A stretch of 64,000 nt of DNA from Cryptomeria japonica (lineage: Eukaryota; Streptophyta; Pinopsida; Cupressales; Cupressaceae), in assembly GCF_030272615.1 (NCBI RefSeq), contig NC_081406.1, forward strand, positions 401,650,939 through 401,714,938, written 5' to 3'. The notes under the pieces are model-generated. The model saw only the letters and a list, made by a program, of their open reading frames with translations, was not told where the DNA came from and ran no database searches. Below, piece by piece: positions 10,426 through 22,415 of this stretch (position 1 is the stretch's first letter; each line of letters begins with the position of its first letter). The position numbers and the translations under genes were made by a program.

Positions 10426-13400
10426 ATGAAGATAATTTCTTGGAACATAAGGGGTCTAAACAATCCCCATAAACATGATATTATTAGGAATATGATAAGA
10501 GATAGCAATCCTGACATTTTTCTTATTCAAGAAACGAAAATGAGTAGAGAAAAAGTTGAATCTTTGAAGTTCTTCAAACATGGTAATATTAGTGGGGGAA
10601 GTTCTGAGGGTGCTTCTGGAGGCATTGCAACCATCTAGAATCTTAACACTGTTAAAGGCCAGGTCATTATTCAGGAAAGTAATTTTTCTTGTATTAAATT
10701 TGAGCATCTTAAAGATGGTTTTTCATGGGTTCTCACAAACATTTATGCTCCTAATACCTTAAAGGCTAGAAACTCTTTTTGGAAAAGGATTAGACAGGCT
10801 AGGGAAAGTTTCAAAAATCTAAGTTGGATGGTTATGGGGGATTTCAATACGCCTTTGAAAGAGGAAGAAAAATTTGGAGGCAGTCCTCCTCAGCTGGAAA
10901 GTAGGATGGCCCTCATGGATTTTATTTATTCCCAAGCTCTTAATGATTTGGAGATACAGGGTTGTAATTTTACTTGGACAAATAGAAGAAATGGTAATGA
11001 CCTTTTTCAAGTGCGCCTTAACCGAACTCTTATTTCTGATGATTGGTACAGTCAGTATTTCTATTCTTTGTTTGCACATATTCAAGTTGGTTCCGATCAC
11101 TTTCCAATCACTTTCAATGCTGATCTGATCAATAGAAGGAAAAACTATCTCTTTAGATTTGAAAAAATGTGGACCCTTCACCCCGACATTAAAAAATATA
11201 TTCAAAAATGGTGGAGTATCCAAGTTGAGGGAACGACAATGTTAAAAGTTGTTAAGAAGCTCAAAAGTGTGAAGGACAACATTCAAATCTAGAATAAGAA
11301 CAGCTTTGAGAATATATTTGAGGCTAAGAGTAAAATTCAGGAAAACCTTAAAGAAATACAGGACCAGATCCAGAAGGATGGTTTCGGTACTGTTTCTATT
11401 GCTGAGGAGAATGAGATTCTTAAGAAATACCATGACATTATTGCCAAAGAGGAAATGTTCTGGAAGCAGAGATCGAGATGCATGTGGCTCAAGGAAGGGG
11501 ACAGGAATACAAGATTCTTCTATATGTCAACCATCAAACATAAAGCAGTCAACAGGATGAACAAGTTAGTTGTGGACAGTGGGGAGCTGGTCAAGGAAGA
11601 TGAAATAAGGAATGAAGCTAAGAGGTATTTCTCGGACCTCCTAACAAGGGATCAAAGTCTGGATGTTGAAGCTCAGTCCTCTTTTCTTCAGAACATTCCT
11701 CGTCTCATTGATGCCCAAAATAATGCCTTTCTCTCTTCCATTCCTTCCACTTTAGAAATTAAAAATGTTGTTTTCTCCTTTGATGGAAACAAAGCTCCTG
11801 GTCCTAATGGTTTCCCAATGCTCTTTTTTCAAGAGTTTTGGGACATTATCGAGACTGATGTTGCTAATGGGGTTAAGGAATTTTTTGGGGCTAGAAAACT
11901 CTTGAAGGAAATCAATGGTACTTTTATTGCTCTCATCCCCAAGATTCAAGGTGCTGATTCTTTGGACAAGTTCAGACCTATTAGCCTCTGCAATTCCTTT
12001 TACAAGATCATATCTAAGGTCTTGACTTCTAGACTCTTGTCTATTCTCCCAGCTTTAATTAAACACCAACAGAATGGGTTTGTTCCTGGAAGACAAATTC
12101 TCGATTCCATTATTACTGTTCATGAGAATATTCACTCTCTTGTTAAAGCGAAGAAGTATGGTCTCATCCTTAAGCTCGACCTCTCCAAAGCCTATGATAG
12201 GGTTGACTGGTCTCTTCTTCATAAAGTTCTCACTTCCTTTGGGTTTGCTCCAAGAGTTGTGGATCTTTTCTCCCAACTTACCACTTCTGTGTCCTTTGTT
12301 GTTCTTGTCAATGGTTCTCCTTCAACCTTTTTCCAAGCTTCGAGAGGTCTTAGGCAAGGAGATCCTATCTCCCCCATCCTTTTCATTATTATGGCAGAAT
12401 GCTTTGGTCGGACCATGGAAAACTTGGTGCAGAAAGGATCCTTTAAGGGCCTCCAACCTTCTTCTGCTGACCTTATTTGTTCACACCAAGAGTTTGTTGA
12501 TGATACAATAATTATGGGGGAATCAAGCATCTCAAAAGCTAAAGTTCTGAAGAGTACCTTGTGTAAATATGCTTCTGCTACAAAGCAGCTTATTAACTGG
12601 GCCAAAAGTGATGTCTTTTTCATTAATACCCCGAAGAGAAGACAACAAAGGATCAGCAGAATTCTGGAGTGTAAGATTGCTTACCTTCTTGCTACCTACC
12701 TTGGTCTCCCCATGGGGATTTCCCCTCCTGACTCCTATTGGAGTTCGCTGGTTGATAAATTTCACAAAAAACTTGCAGGTTGGAAAGGGGCTCTATTAAG
12801 TCAAGCTGGTAAGCTCCTTCTCCTTAAGGCTAATCTTCAAAGTATCCCCATTTGTGCTCTCAGCTTATTCAGAATTCCAGTCAAGTATGCTGAAGCTATT
12901 GAGAAAATTCAAAGAAGATTCCTATGGTCTGGGGTTGAGGAAAAGAAAAGAATGTCTTTGGTGGCATGGGATTAGGTCTGCAAGCCAAAAAGCAAAGGTG
13001 GTCTGGGGCTCAGGAGGATTCGCACTTTAAATGAAGCTCTCTTGTCTAAACAAGCTTGGAGATGGTTTCACTCTGATTCTGAATGGTGCAAAATTTGGAG
13101 AAGTAAGTATTCTCTTCTATCCTCTTCTCTTTCTTCCTTTCTTAATTCAGATCTCAGCATAAATGGATCCCATATCTGGAACCATGTTTCTAAATGTAAA
13201 GATGTGATTGCTAAAGGTGTGACATGGAAACTTGGAAATGGCAAAAAAGTTAGATTTTGGGAGGATCCCTGGCTTTTTGACAAACCCCTTATGGATTTCT
13301 ATGAGTGGGCTTCCCATGCCCCCTCCTATATTGGCTCTTTTGGTACCTTAGTGGCAGATTACTAGGATGGGAACAACTGGCAGAACATTGATAGTATTCA

Positions 13401-14616
13401 TCCCAGTCTCTCTAAGCTCAAAACCCAATTGTCTTCTATTTGGCTGAATAAGGAAGATGATTCCCTGATCTGGAAATATAACCCCAAAGGTATTTTTACT
13501 GTGTCTTCGATGTATTGTATCCTCTCCCCCTCCCCTCCTATGAATCCCTTCTGGTCTAAAGCTTGGTTAAAAGGTCTCACTCCCAAAATCAATTTCTTCT
13601 TCTGGACTATTCTCCAAAATAAGATCCTTACTGTTGACAACCTTAAATGTAGAGGTTTTGCCCTTCCAAACAGGTGTGTGTTGTGCTTTCAAGAGGAAGA
13701 GTCAGTGGACCATCTTGCCCTCCACTGTCCTTTCTCAACCTCTGTTTGGGAAAGCTTCCTCAAGAGCTTTAGTCTAGCTTGGATGTTTCCCAGTAACATC
13801 AGAGATTTGTTCTCTTCCTGGCAAATTCATTGGACCAACTCTTTTCTGAGATGTATGTGGCAGCTCTCTCTTCCACACATTTTGTGGGGTCTTTGGAAAG
13901 AAGGAAACAACCGAATATTCAAGGATGTGTCCTTAAATCAAGACATTGTTTTTCAGGAAATTCAAAGGGCTATTCAAGAAAATATGGGAACCATGGAGGT
14001 CTCTTGTTACTCTAACAACTCCTTGGAGTCAAACATCTTAAGAGCTTGGAATATGAAGATCACTTATGGTCATAATATCAGCTACAATAAAAGGCTTGAA
14101 ATTAAATGGCGAACCCCTCCCCAAGGTTGGCTCAAAATCAATTTTGATGGAGCAGCCAAAGGAAAGCCAGGTTCCTCGGGCTGTGGAGCTATTCTCAGAG
14201 ACGACAGAGGCATATGCAAAGGTATGATTGCTGTCCCTATTGGCACTCAAACCAATCATAAAGCGGAAGCTATGGCAGCCCTTCAAGGCATTATTCTAGC
14301 CAAAAAATGGAACTGTCCCTATCTCTGGATAGAAGGGGATTCCAATAATATAATTAAGTGTCTCAATGGGACCTCAAAGCCCTCTTGGTCGATTCACAAT
14401 ATAATTTTTTCTGCTATTGAAATCATTAGAGCCTTCAAAAAATGCCACATATCCCATATCTATCGGGAGGCCAACTGTTCTGCTGATTGGGCTGCAAACG
14501 TGGCAGTTAAGAATGAGACTATTACCACGTGGATAGGTGAGAGCGGTCTCCCTGAAGATGTCAGACAAATCATAATTAATGAAAGATATCGAAGTACCTC
14601 AAATACTCTTGATTGA
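10426..14616 (+). pseudogene. LINE ORF2: endonuclease, reverse transcriptase, RNase H, with four TAG stops
   Basis: A single collinear frame of 1,396 codons with no frameshift, broken only by TAG at 10636, 11290, 12973 and 13363. The APE-type endonuclease (first ~240 codons) shows SWNIRGLN, IQETK, MGDFN and GSDHFPI. The reverse transcriptase spans about 11700-12950: KAPGPNGF, LKLDLSKAYDRVDW, RGLRQGDPISP, and the catalytic box as EFVDDTIIM, where plant LINEs usually have FADD. A zinc-finger-like CVLCFQEEESVDHLALHC follows near 13670-13730. The C-terminal RNase H (14140-14560) keeps its acidic residues in NFDGAAKGKPG, HKAEAM, IEGDSNN and NCSADWAA. It would nick target DNA and copy the LINE RNA into it. 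This copy cannot make a full product. Confidence 0.93.
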
Positions 14617-14827
14617 CAGGGCAATTATGTTAAGTACTGAAGTAAGCACTTCGAGTTACTTCTATAATGAGGTAATTACTCATTATAACATCAAAGCCAG
14701 CAGAACATGTTTTATAACCCATCAGATCATTAATGCTACACACACTTTCTGGGTTTTTGTTTTAACTCCGAAAATCTCTCTGTTTCACTAGTTCTGTAAT
14801 CTAAACTTGGCCGTGAGAAACGATACC

Positions 14828-16552
14828 ATGGGCGGAAATAGGAGAAGATATGAGCCAAGCAGTTGCAAGGAGTGGAAACAAAAAGAAGAGGTGTGGGAAA
14901 TTTTGCAGAAGGGTGGTCTTTCGAGCTTCATTGAGAGACTCCATGGCCGTGATGGAAAGATAACTAGCTTCTTCTGCAAAAATTGGAAGAAGGGCATGCT
15001 TAAAATGGGCGACCAACTGGTGGAAATTGACGAAGATTTAATAGCTAAAGCTACGGGTCTCAAAAGGGAGGGCTGCAACTTCTACAGAGATAGGAAGGTC
15101 AATAGGGAAGCCATTGAAAGGTACCCAGTCATAGAGAAAGAGAAGAAAAGACTGGTAAAGTTGAGTAAAACCTATTACCCGCCTAGGGCTTTTGCAAAAC
15201 CCTGGCGGGAAATTCTCTTTGTTTTAATGAGGTATATAACTCTAGATGGTAGGTTTACGAAAGTATATGGGTATCATTTTGTCCTGTTAAATCATTTTAG
15301 GCATAATGATAAGGTGAATTTCTCTTACTTCTTGCTTTGTTCTATGAACGCCTCCCTAAAAGCCTACAAAGAAAATCCTCGGGGTGATACTGCAATGCAC
15401 CAGGGACTTATGGTCCTCATTTATGACCATTTAAAGGCCAGTAAAATCAACCGGATGCAACTCTCTGTGGATTCGGAAGAAGAAACGTCTGATTCTGATT
15501 TCTCGGAGGAGGAGGAATCAGACAATGATTCCTCGACTGATAATGAGGAAAGCTCTAACGACTCAGAGTATGAGAGTAGTAAGAAGAGGAAATCAAGACC
15601 CTCTTCTTCTAAGAGCAAAAATCCTCAAAGCAAACCCTTGATTAGTATTTCTTCGAAAGAAGAGTACTCTGATTTCCCTGAGGAGAAGAAGAACCCTAAG
15701 GGGGTACTGAAGGAAAAAAGTAAGAACCAAGCCCAGACCAGGAAGAAGCAAAAGAAAACAGAGGAGATTGGCAAAGATCTAGAGGAGACCGGCAAGGAAC
15801 CAGAAGATGACAAGCAAACAAGGACCCTGGAAGCTGAACACAACCTGGATATGGAGACTATGGAGGAGACTCTAAGGGCCGCCGACACTATTTCTACCCT
15901 CCATATCTCTAAAGATGAACAGATAACCGCTGGAAAAGTGACTCCCTCTCCTGGCCCTCCTCCCGAGGCCTTGAAGGGTTTTATGAAAACCATAGAATGG
16001 ATTATTGATGGGAACAAGAAAACTGCGGATGAGTACAAAAAACTCTGCAATAGAGTCCTGATCCTGGAGACCATTAACATTGGAGAGGGGAACACTATGG
16101 CCGATTATATCAAGGATCTAAAGAACACAATTGCTAAAGCGGAAGACATCAGAGATGCCTTTAATCCTCGGTTTGAGAAAATTGAAAAGGAGATACAGGA
16201 CAGAAAAACCTTGGAGGGAACTAGTGAAAAAATGCTCTCGGACACAGTCGCCAAAGTGGACAAAATAGAGGAGTGCCTCAAGAACATTGCAGAGCAGAGC
16301 CTCAGCATTCTAAAAATCTCATCCAACAACACCCATACCCTCATCAGCAAGCTTGATGATGAAAAGGAAACCCAGGAAATTGACCTGGATGCAGAAGGAA
16401 CAAGGGAAGCCCAAGGTCCCAGAACCCGCACGCATGGGAAGAGGAAGGAAAAGAAAGTGAATAAGGACCTGGAGGAGCTAAAAGAAGTTGGGGTGACCTA
16501 TGATGAGCTAGTGACAAAGGCAGAGGATCTACTAAAGAAAATTACTATGTAG
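14828..16552 (+). CDS. LINE ORF3, intact 574-aa protein of unknown function
   Basis: Open from ATG 14828, which has an ideal plant start context (ACCATGG), to TAG 16552. Residues 1 to ~195 look globular: DEDLIAKATGLKREG, then YITLDGRFTKVYGYHFVLLNHF. This recalls the 'TGL...G' head domain of ORF-B in elements E and B, but that link is distant and inferred. Residues ~205-245 are acidic and serine-rich; ~245-330 are Lys/Arg-rich. Residues ~390-510 are predominantly helical and coiled-coil-like (DYIKDLKNTIAKAEDIRDAF...), followed by a basic patch and short helix. No enzyme motif is visible. It lies 211 bp after the RNase H stop and inside the LINE's target duplications. Possible roles are RNA binding or particle assembly. 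No stop interrupts it, unlike ORF1 and ORF2. Confidence 0.85.
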   Translation: MGGNRRRYEPSSCKEWKQKEEVWEILQKGGLSSFIERLHGRDGKITSFFCKNWKKGMLKMGDQLVEIDEDLIAKATGLKREGCNFYRDRKVNREAIERYPVIEKEKKRLVKLSKTYYPPRAFAKPWREILFVLMRYITLDGRFTKVYGYHFVLLNHFRHNDKVNFSYFLLCSMNASLKAYKENPRGDTAMHQGLMVLIYDHLKASKINRMQLSVDSEEETSDSDFSEEEESDNDSSTDNEESSNDSEYESSKKRKSRPSSSKSKNPQSKPLISISSKEEYSDFPEEKKNPKGVLKEKSKNQAQTRKKQKKTEEIGKDLEETGKEPEDDKQTRTLEAEHNLDMETMEETLRAADTISTLHISKDEQITAGKVTPSPGPPPEALKGFMKTIEWIIDGNKKTADEYKKLCNRVLILETINIGEGNTMADYIKDLKNTIAKAEDIRDAFNPRFEKIEKEIQDRKTLEGTSEKMLSDTVAKVDKIEECLKNIAEQSLSILKISSNNTHTLISKLDDEKETQEIDLDAEGTREAQGPRTRTHGKRKEKKVNKDLEELKEVGVTYDELVTKAEDLLKKITM

Positions 16553-16713
16553 TGTCTCCTTGGGTTCTTTGTTGTTTTTTGTTGTTTAGCTGTTTTTTCT
16601 GTTCGCTGGTCTTTTGACCAGTCGCTCTGTATATGGACTCTATTTTCTCAGCTTTCTTTCTAACTATGTTGTGATGGTTTCGGGTCCTTAAAACATGTTT
16701 TTCAATCAATCAG
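16553..16713 (+). other. LINE 3' UTR and 3' end
   Basis: T-rich 161 bp with a small hairpin around CTGGTCTTTTGACCAG (about 16605-16620), then GGTTTCGGGTCCTTAAAACATG and the end TTTTTCAATCAATCAG. The block GGTTTCGGGTCC...AAAAC...TGTTTTTC recurs at the 3' end of the retroposon at 26007-27622, which suggests it is the part recognised by the LINE reverse transcriptase. There is no long poly(A); the last bases are a short AATC repeat. Confidence 0.7.
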
Positions 16714-16728
16714 AACATATAAGCTTCA

Positions 16729-16841
16729 CATTTTCAAATGGTCTTGAGAAAAGTGGGCAAAACTAAAACATCATTCTTCTATATGTTTTGAATGTTGTTA
16801 TAATTAATATTTCGGAATCTTGTATATTATAAAAGACTAAT
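16729..16841 (-). pseudogene. Copia pre-integrase remnant, continuation across the LINE
   Basis: Read on the minus strand and joined over the LINE, this gives a decayed copia pre-integrase 'CE.C..GKQ' motif: the CEAYM codons span the insertion site, with QHG and FF residues beyond it on the 8440 side. It confirms that the LINE landed inside an older copia element. Confidence 0.6.
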
Positions 16842-17199
16842 TGTAATAACCTAGATTAGCTAACACTCAAACACACTTTATCCACCTTACTCTAGCCATT
16901 AATTAAATAAATATTGATTATTATTTAATTAATTTAGCCTATCACCTTTATCCATGTCCTTAATTGAATAAATTTATGTTTATTTTATTAAGTCAACATC
17001 ATTGTCTACAATCCTACAATTAAATCAATTAATTAATTCTACCTCCTTGTGAATGTGCAACGAGACAAACTTTATCTCTTCTAGAAAGAAGACATTGACT
17101 TTTAAAACCAAATCTTGTCTCACAAGACACCTTTTTAACTAATCTCACCAAATCGTATCCATCCCCTATTTCCTATGTCTAATCCCCATTATTGATACC

Positions 17200-18359
17200 T
17201 GATGAATACTAAGAGGGGGGGTGAATTAGTATGCCAAAAATCTGTGTACTTAAACACTTAAACAATCTAAAGATAAACCAGTAAAACAGTTTAACAGACA
17301 GATCGGTTATCACACATGCAAACCAAAATGAAAATAAAGCATTCACCCACAAAAGCAATACAACCATAACACAAGATATTTGACGTGGAAAACCAAATAG
17401 GAAAAACCACAGTGAGATGGAACTCACAAGTCACTATCTGCAGAATAGAAACCAGACCAGTTAAGGTCTTACAATGTTCTTCACTAGAACAGATCCTGTT
17501 AGGAATCTCAATCTCTGTTAGGAGATAAGTCCGATTAAAGACTACCTTGCTAGAGGATTTTAGATTCATAGAGGTGAACCACCTTGTTAGAGGATTTTAC
17601 AAAGGCTTTTGGGCCTACCCGGTTAAGGGCTACAGACTTGTCAAAGATGTGAGTAATCAACAAGTGTTTGATCTATCTAATAGCACAGACTGCTTGGTTA
17701 GATCCAATATAGCTCACTACTAATGCATTCCAGCATTACTTCAGTCTTCTCTATCTCTCTCTCAGTTACAACTTGATCTTCTCAGATAAGATTTCTCTTT
17801 CAACAACTCAACAATCACCTTAAACCCTAGCACAACATAAACCCTTTCAGCAACAACCTAAAACCCTACACATGATATCCTTTTAAAGGAATCTGATTTC
17901 ATGTCGGTCCAATAGGATTACATTACAATTTCCTAGGTTCAATGAATCTAAACATACTCAGTAACATGACACAAAAAGCACCGTCAGTGTGTCGACACCG
18001 TCAATCAAACGGTGGATTGGTAACTCATCACAAAATGTTGATTGGTAACTCATCACAGAGTATTACTGGTTCATACGAAATACCGGTTGCTGGTTTGACA
18101 AAAATGAAGACTGGTAAGAATGTGTTATGCGGCTTTGCTTCCTCGTACCACTTGAGATCCACAAACCGCTTGGGGTCGACATGTCGCTTTAGATCGGGAA
18201 ACACATTCTGCAAAATCACCAATAGTCTAAAGACTAGAATACAACATACCGGTTGGAACAAATACCGGTTGAGCTCTAGCTCATACATATAAAGGGGATC
18301 TCAATACAAGTGTGTGTCCATCAATGACAATCACAACATAAACATCAAAAATGCCAACA
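17200..18359 (-). repeat. 3' LTR of element E
   Basis: 1,160 bp, TGATGAATACT...GCCAACA on the plus strand. It contains the phrase 'caagatatttgacgtggaaaacc', common near the transcript start of plant copia LTRs. It has one copy of the 15-bp unit that is triplicated in the other LTR. Confidence 0.9.
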
Positions 18360-18773
18360 ATCTCCCCCTTTGGCATTGATAGCAACACTTAGGAAAATAA
18401 AATTTTGACATCTAAGTGTTTTACAACAAAAGCATGCCTTTAACAAAATTGCTCCCCTTAGGCATATACACTATCCCTTAATCAATACAATGTATAGCAA
18501 TTTTGCATACAGAACATAAACATTGAGATATTAGAGCATATAGCATATATCAAAACATATATCAAAATTTTAAAACCAGATACTTCTCCCTATTTGTTTC
18601 CAAAATAGATAGAGTACTTCTCCCCCTTTGCCAACAATGACAAAGTACCACTGAACAACCCTGTTTCCAGTTGATATATATAAAAATTAAAAGTTTATGA
18701 CAACAATGAATAATACTTGTCAAAAACTGATTTATAGTCTTGCAAAAATTGTTTCATGGATAGAGACCAGGAC

Positions 18774-21700
18774 TCAAGTAGGGAGGTTGCCACTTCTTTT
18801 TATCTGAGATACATGTTCCTCCATGGCATCAATTGTGCTCAGCTCCTGTGTAACTGTCAAGGCATCCAGGTTCAGATAACACTTCTGAAGAATTTGCAGA
18901 CGTGGAAGTAAAACCAGTTGTAGCTCCTGCAAATCCCTAGATAGTGTACTGATCTCTTGCTCCATTTTGGCTGACTGGATCTGGAACCGGTGAACGGTTT
19001 GCCCATAAGTTGCAAAGGAATCATAGGGTATCTTAAATGTGCTCAAGTAGGACTGTAAGTCCGTTTGAAGCTTTTGCTTCTGAGTTAGAACATCATCGCA
19101 AAATAGATGGGGTTGACAGATTTTGCTTAGTAGCAAGTTTCCCTCATCCAAAGCGTCCCTTATATCCTTTTGATCTTTCAGAAGTTCAAACCAGAGCTCA
19201 TTCAACTTTTTCACCAGAGCAATGTTAAGAGCCTTTTGATGCTCTTTCTTGATATTTGCCTCAACTGCTTCTTCCAGACTCTACACCTGATCATCCACTA
19301 CAGTACATAGTAGTTTGAGTTGTGCTAGTGATGATTCAGTGTTAGGAAGATTGGTACCGGGGATCAAACCGGTAAGGGTGTCTACAGTCGCTTGAATGAT
19401 GTCTTGCTCCTTTTTCCTTCGTATGATTTCAAGGCGCTCTTGAGCAACCTTGATGCTCTGCATAAGCTCCGACTCACTTGCAAACTGGAGATCGATAGGA
19501 CTAGAGATATCAGCCGGTTTGGCTTGACTCCCGGTTGCCTTTGGAGTCCCCATCTGTGTGCTCTTTATTTCTTCCACTACCTTGTCTGCTTCTTCCTTCT
19601 TCCTTTTCTCTGCTTCCTTCTTCTGTTCTTGTGCCTTGTCTTCCTCTTCTTTCTTTTTCCTTTCTGCTTCCTTCCTCTTCTCCTCTTCTTTCTTTTCTTC
19701 CTCTTCCTTCTTCTTCTCTTCTTCCTCTTCCTTCTTCTTCTTTTCTTCCTTATCCTCTTCTTCTTCCTTCTTCCTATCATCTTCTTGCTTCTTCTTCTCT
19801 TCATCTTTTTGTTTCTCCTCTTCCTCTTTTCTCTTCTCTTCCTCTTTTCTCGTTTTCTCATCTTCATCCCTCTTCTTCTTCTCTTCCTATTCCTTAGCCA
19901 CTTCCTATGTGTCCTTGGCTTGCTCACTGCCCTGTTCGGCTTGTTGACCCTACTCTGTTCCCTCATAAAGTATGTTTCCTTCTTCATCAAAAACTTCATC
20001 CGGTTTGGATACAACCAGTTCTTTTTCCGCTTGCAAGTTGGCCATACGTGCTTTGTGAGAATTGATAGCATAATCCATATGATGATGAGTGTCTTTTTCA
20101 ACATCATCAATTCTCCCCTCTAAGAGCTAGAGTCTTCTTCTCCTTGTGAAGAAGAGTCCTTTATTCTGAGCCAAAACATCAAATAATTCTGAATTTGAGA
20201 GGTCAGGAAAGTACTGTGCAAAGACTTTCTCTCTAATCTCCTGTTCTTTTTCAATGGCAATGTGCCATTTATTATCTAATGCTTTATATAAAGAATCCGG
20301 TGTCTGAGATTTAATCTCTGATGGCGACCGGTCATTTTTACACAAATAAATAATGATTTCCTGTAATACTTCTTCTTTCTCCTCATCACTGAAATCATCA
20401 TAATAATCTACTAAATCATGAAGTAATTTTCTCCTAATATTATTTATTGTCCTTTGATAATGTGTCAAAGGTTTGTATGAGGAGATATCAATATTTACCA
20501 GTGCGGATGCTGCCGATTCATTCTTCTTCGTTTTCTTTGTCTGTCTGGCCTTCTTTGGCTTTTCATCAGACTCAGTCTCTTCAAAGTCTGGTTCATTTGA
20601 CTTAGTCTTTCTTTTTCTTTCAAAGACTTTTGTCGGTGCCGCTTCTGGTTTCTTCTTTGCAGGTGACCGCTTGGTCACTCTTGGAGTTGCAGTAGTAGCC
20701 AGTGCCGATGCTGCAGGCACTGCCTTGGCTTTCTTTGCTGCTGGTTCTTTTCCTTTCTTAATAGATGGTTCCTCGGCCGGTGCAATCCTCTCCAAGTAGG
20801 TTTTGGTCCTCTTAGCCTTAGGATCAAGAGGTGAGGCAATAAGTGTTGAGGCATACACTTCCAACATATCATACATCACCTCATAGCCCATTGGGTCCAC
20901 TTCTTCCATTCTAGGCTCAACAGCCTCCATTAAGCATTTGTCCACCTGAATGGTGAAATAGATGTCATCTTCATATTTCTTAACGATGTCACCTGAGATC
21001 CTTACCCTTTGACTCATCTTCCTTCTGAACTCATCAAAATATTTGTTCAACACCTCAAGGTAACTAGTTCCAATGGCTTGTATGCTTTCCTTGATCTGCT
21101 TGGTTACCGGTTGGTCAGGAGACCACTGGACATCTCCTACTCCAGGAAAGTAGCCTTGGAAATAGAAAAACAACCCAACCATTAGTTGTCCAAACTTTAA
21201 TCTCAGTGCATTATCCTATTTAATCGACTTCAAATTAGGCAAGAGTTGCCTCTGCATACCAGTGCATAGGTCAAATGATGCATCCTCTTTAATCATCTGG
21301 TAAGCGGCATTTACTGCTGCAGCAGATACTGAATTAATCCTGCTAGCTGAGAATGTTCTGTAGCCTATCACCATGTAGGCGTATTTCACCAGATCATCCT
21401 TGAAAGGGTTAATTGTCATACCCCGTGAGTCACTTGTTGAACCGGTGAGCTTGGCCATTTCCGTTTTGCTTACCGTTCTTAGGGCTGACACTTCCCCTGT
21501 GTTACAAAAACCAGTGACTGCAGGAATTGCTTGTGGCATGATATCATGCGTCCTCTCTAGGTACATCTTGTCACCATGGACTCTGCTCAAAATGATCCAG
21601 ATATGATCCTCCGTAAAATCTTCCAGAAAGTATACTACATTATGGAGTTTCTTCTTCTCTAGGATAATAAACTCCAGTTTGATTTTCTTGTCCTTGCTAC

Positions 21701-21893
21701 AAAATAAACCTAACTGGGTGTGAATCGCTAAAGACCCTAGGTCTTCTATTTTGCAATCAATATAATCTGAAATTCCCTCTTCAACTATGACTCCAGCCGG
21801 AACTTGTGATAAGGCATTATATTTGGACTTCTTTTGAATGAAACTTTCTGACTCAATTGATGTACTCGAACTGGTATGAGATGCGGAAGCCAT
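18774..21893 (-). pseudogene. ORF-B of element E, 1,040-codon frame with stops
   Basis: Start ATG 21893 (ACAATGG context). One frame runs to 18774, interrupted by in-frame stops such as TAG at 21216-21218 and TAG at 20127. Domain 1 (about residues 1-330): globular, with IILSRVHGD, AVTGF, RINSVSAAAVNAAYQMI and MSQRVRISGDIVKKYEDDIYF. Then a Lys/Ala/Pro-rich linker; a helical domain ending in GLFFTRRRR; a long Glu/Lys repeat (19575-19900, seen on the plus strand as a CT-rich tract); and a helical C-terminus. Element B has collinear counterparts (VLSRVHGE, RLNSVSSLCIKSAYDMV, MKNRVRLSQAIVDKYQKEIYF, IFFTAHRH). I know no function for it; a structural or RNA-binding role is possible. Confidence 0.8.
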
Positions 21894-22415
21894 TGTAAAG
21901 TATTTCAAGAACACGAAAAAATACCTTTAAAACGCGAATTTAGGGCTTCCTGATTCTGCTTCACTCCACTCTTCATCGAATGCCAAATCACCGCTTTGTG
22001 TTCTCCACGACCGCTTGCAAACTGGATTTGAATCTCCTTCAAGATTTGTCAATTTCTTGAAATCTTACTCAAATCGCCTTTTCTTCGCTCTGCACTTTGA
22101 AAAACTTTTCTTCACTCGAAAATAGATAGTGAGAAATTATTTGAAATATGCTTTTATACATGTCTCTCACCTACCGCCATTAATGCTCCTCTATTAGGGC
22201 GTAAACCCTAATTTGCCTCTTTTACCATTTCCGGTCTTCTGCCAAGCGACAGGTATCACATACCGGTTAAGGTCTTTTACCAGTGTAGCCAGGGGTTCAC
22301 AAACATTTTGTCGTTTGCTCCCCCTAAGCCTCTTTGGAGCTTAGTTTGTCGGTTCCGATATTTCCACACTGGGTGCAGAAATCGGTTCCTCTTCCAACAT
22401 TGTTGGTTTCTTCCT

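Larger units (their letters stand above)
8468..16713 (+). mobile_element. Full-length LINE with tRNA-like head and three ORFs
   Basis: The 8,246-bp unit is bounded by perfect 15-bp target duplications, AACATATAAGCTTCA, at 8453-8467 and 16714-16728, the expected product of target-primed reverse transcription. It begins with GGGGATGACC, the start of a tRNA-like dimer, and ends ...TTTTTCAATCAATCAG without a long poly(A). Order: tRNA-like dimer (8468-8660), ORF1 with CCHC knuckle, ORF2 (endonuclease, reverse transcriptase, RNase H), ORF3, and a 161-bp 3' UTR. It interrupts a copia integrase codon for codon: the copia frame reads across after removing the LINE and one duplication. ORF1 and ORF2 have stops; ORF3 is open. 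Confidence 0.95.

Noticed and set aside
12219-12623. Antisense genes over the LINE reverse transcriptase
   Set aside because: Only out-of-frame shadows of a well-supported sense ORF.
10636-13365. Stop-codon readthrough or recoding in LINE ORF2, since all stops are TAG
   Set aside because: The sites fit C-to-T decay of Trp or Gln codons, and no readthrough context is shared among them. Plant nuclear genes do not recode TAG.
19575-19900. A separate Arg/Lys-rich or Ser/Phe-rich protein in the CT-rich tract
   Set aside because: These frames are shadows of the Glu/Lys repeat of ORF-B on the minus strand, which continues in frame on both sides.
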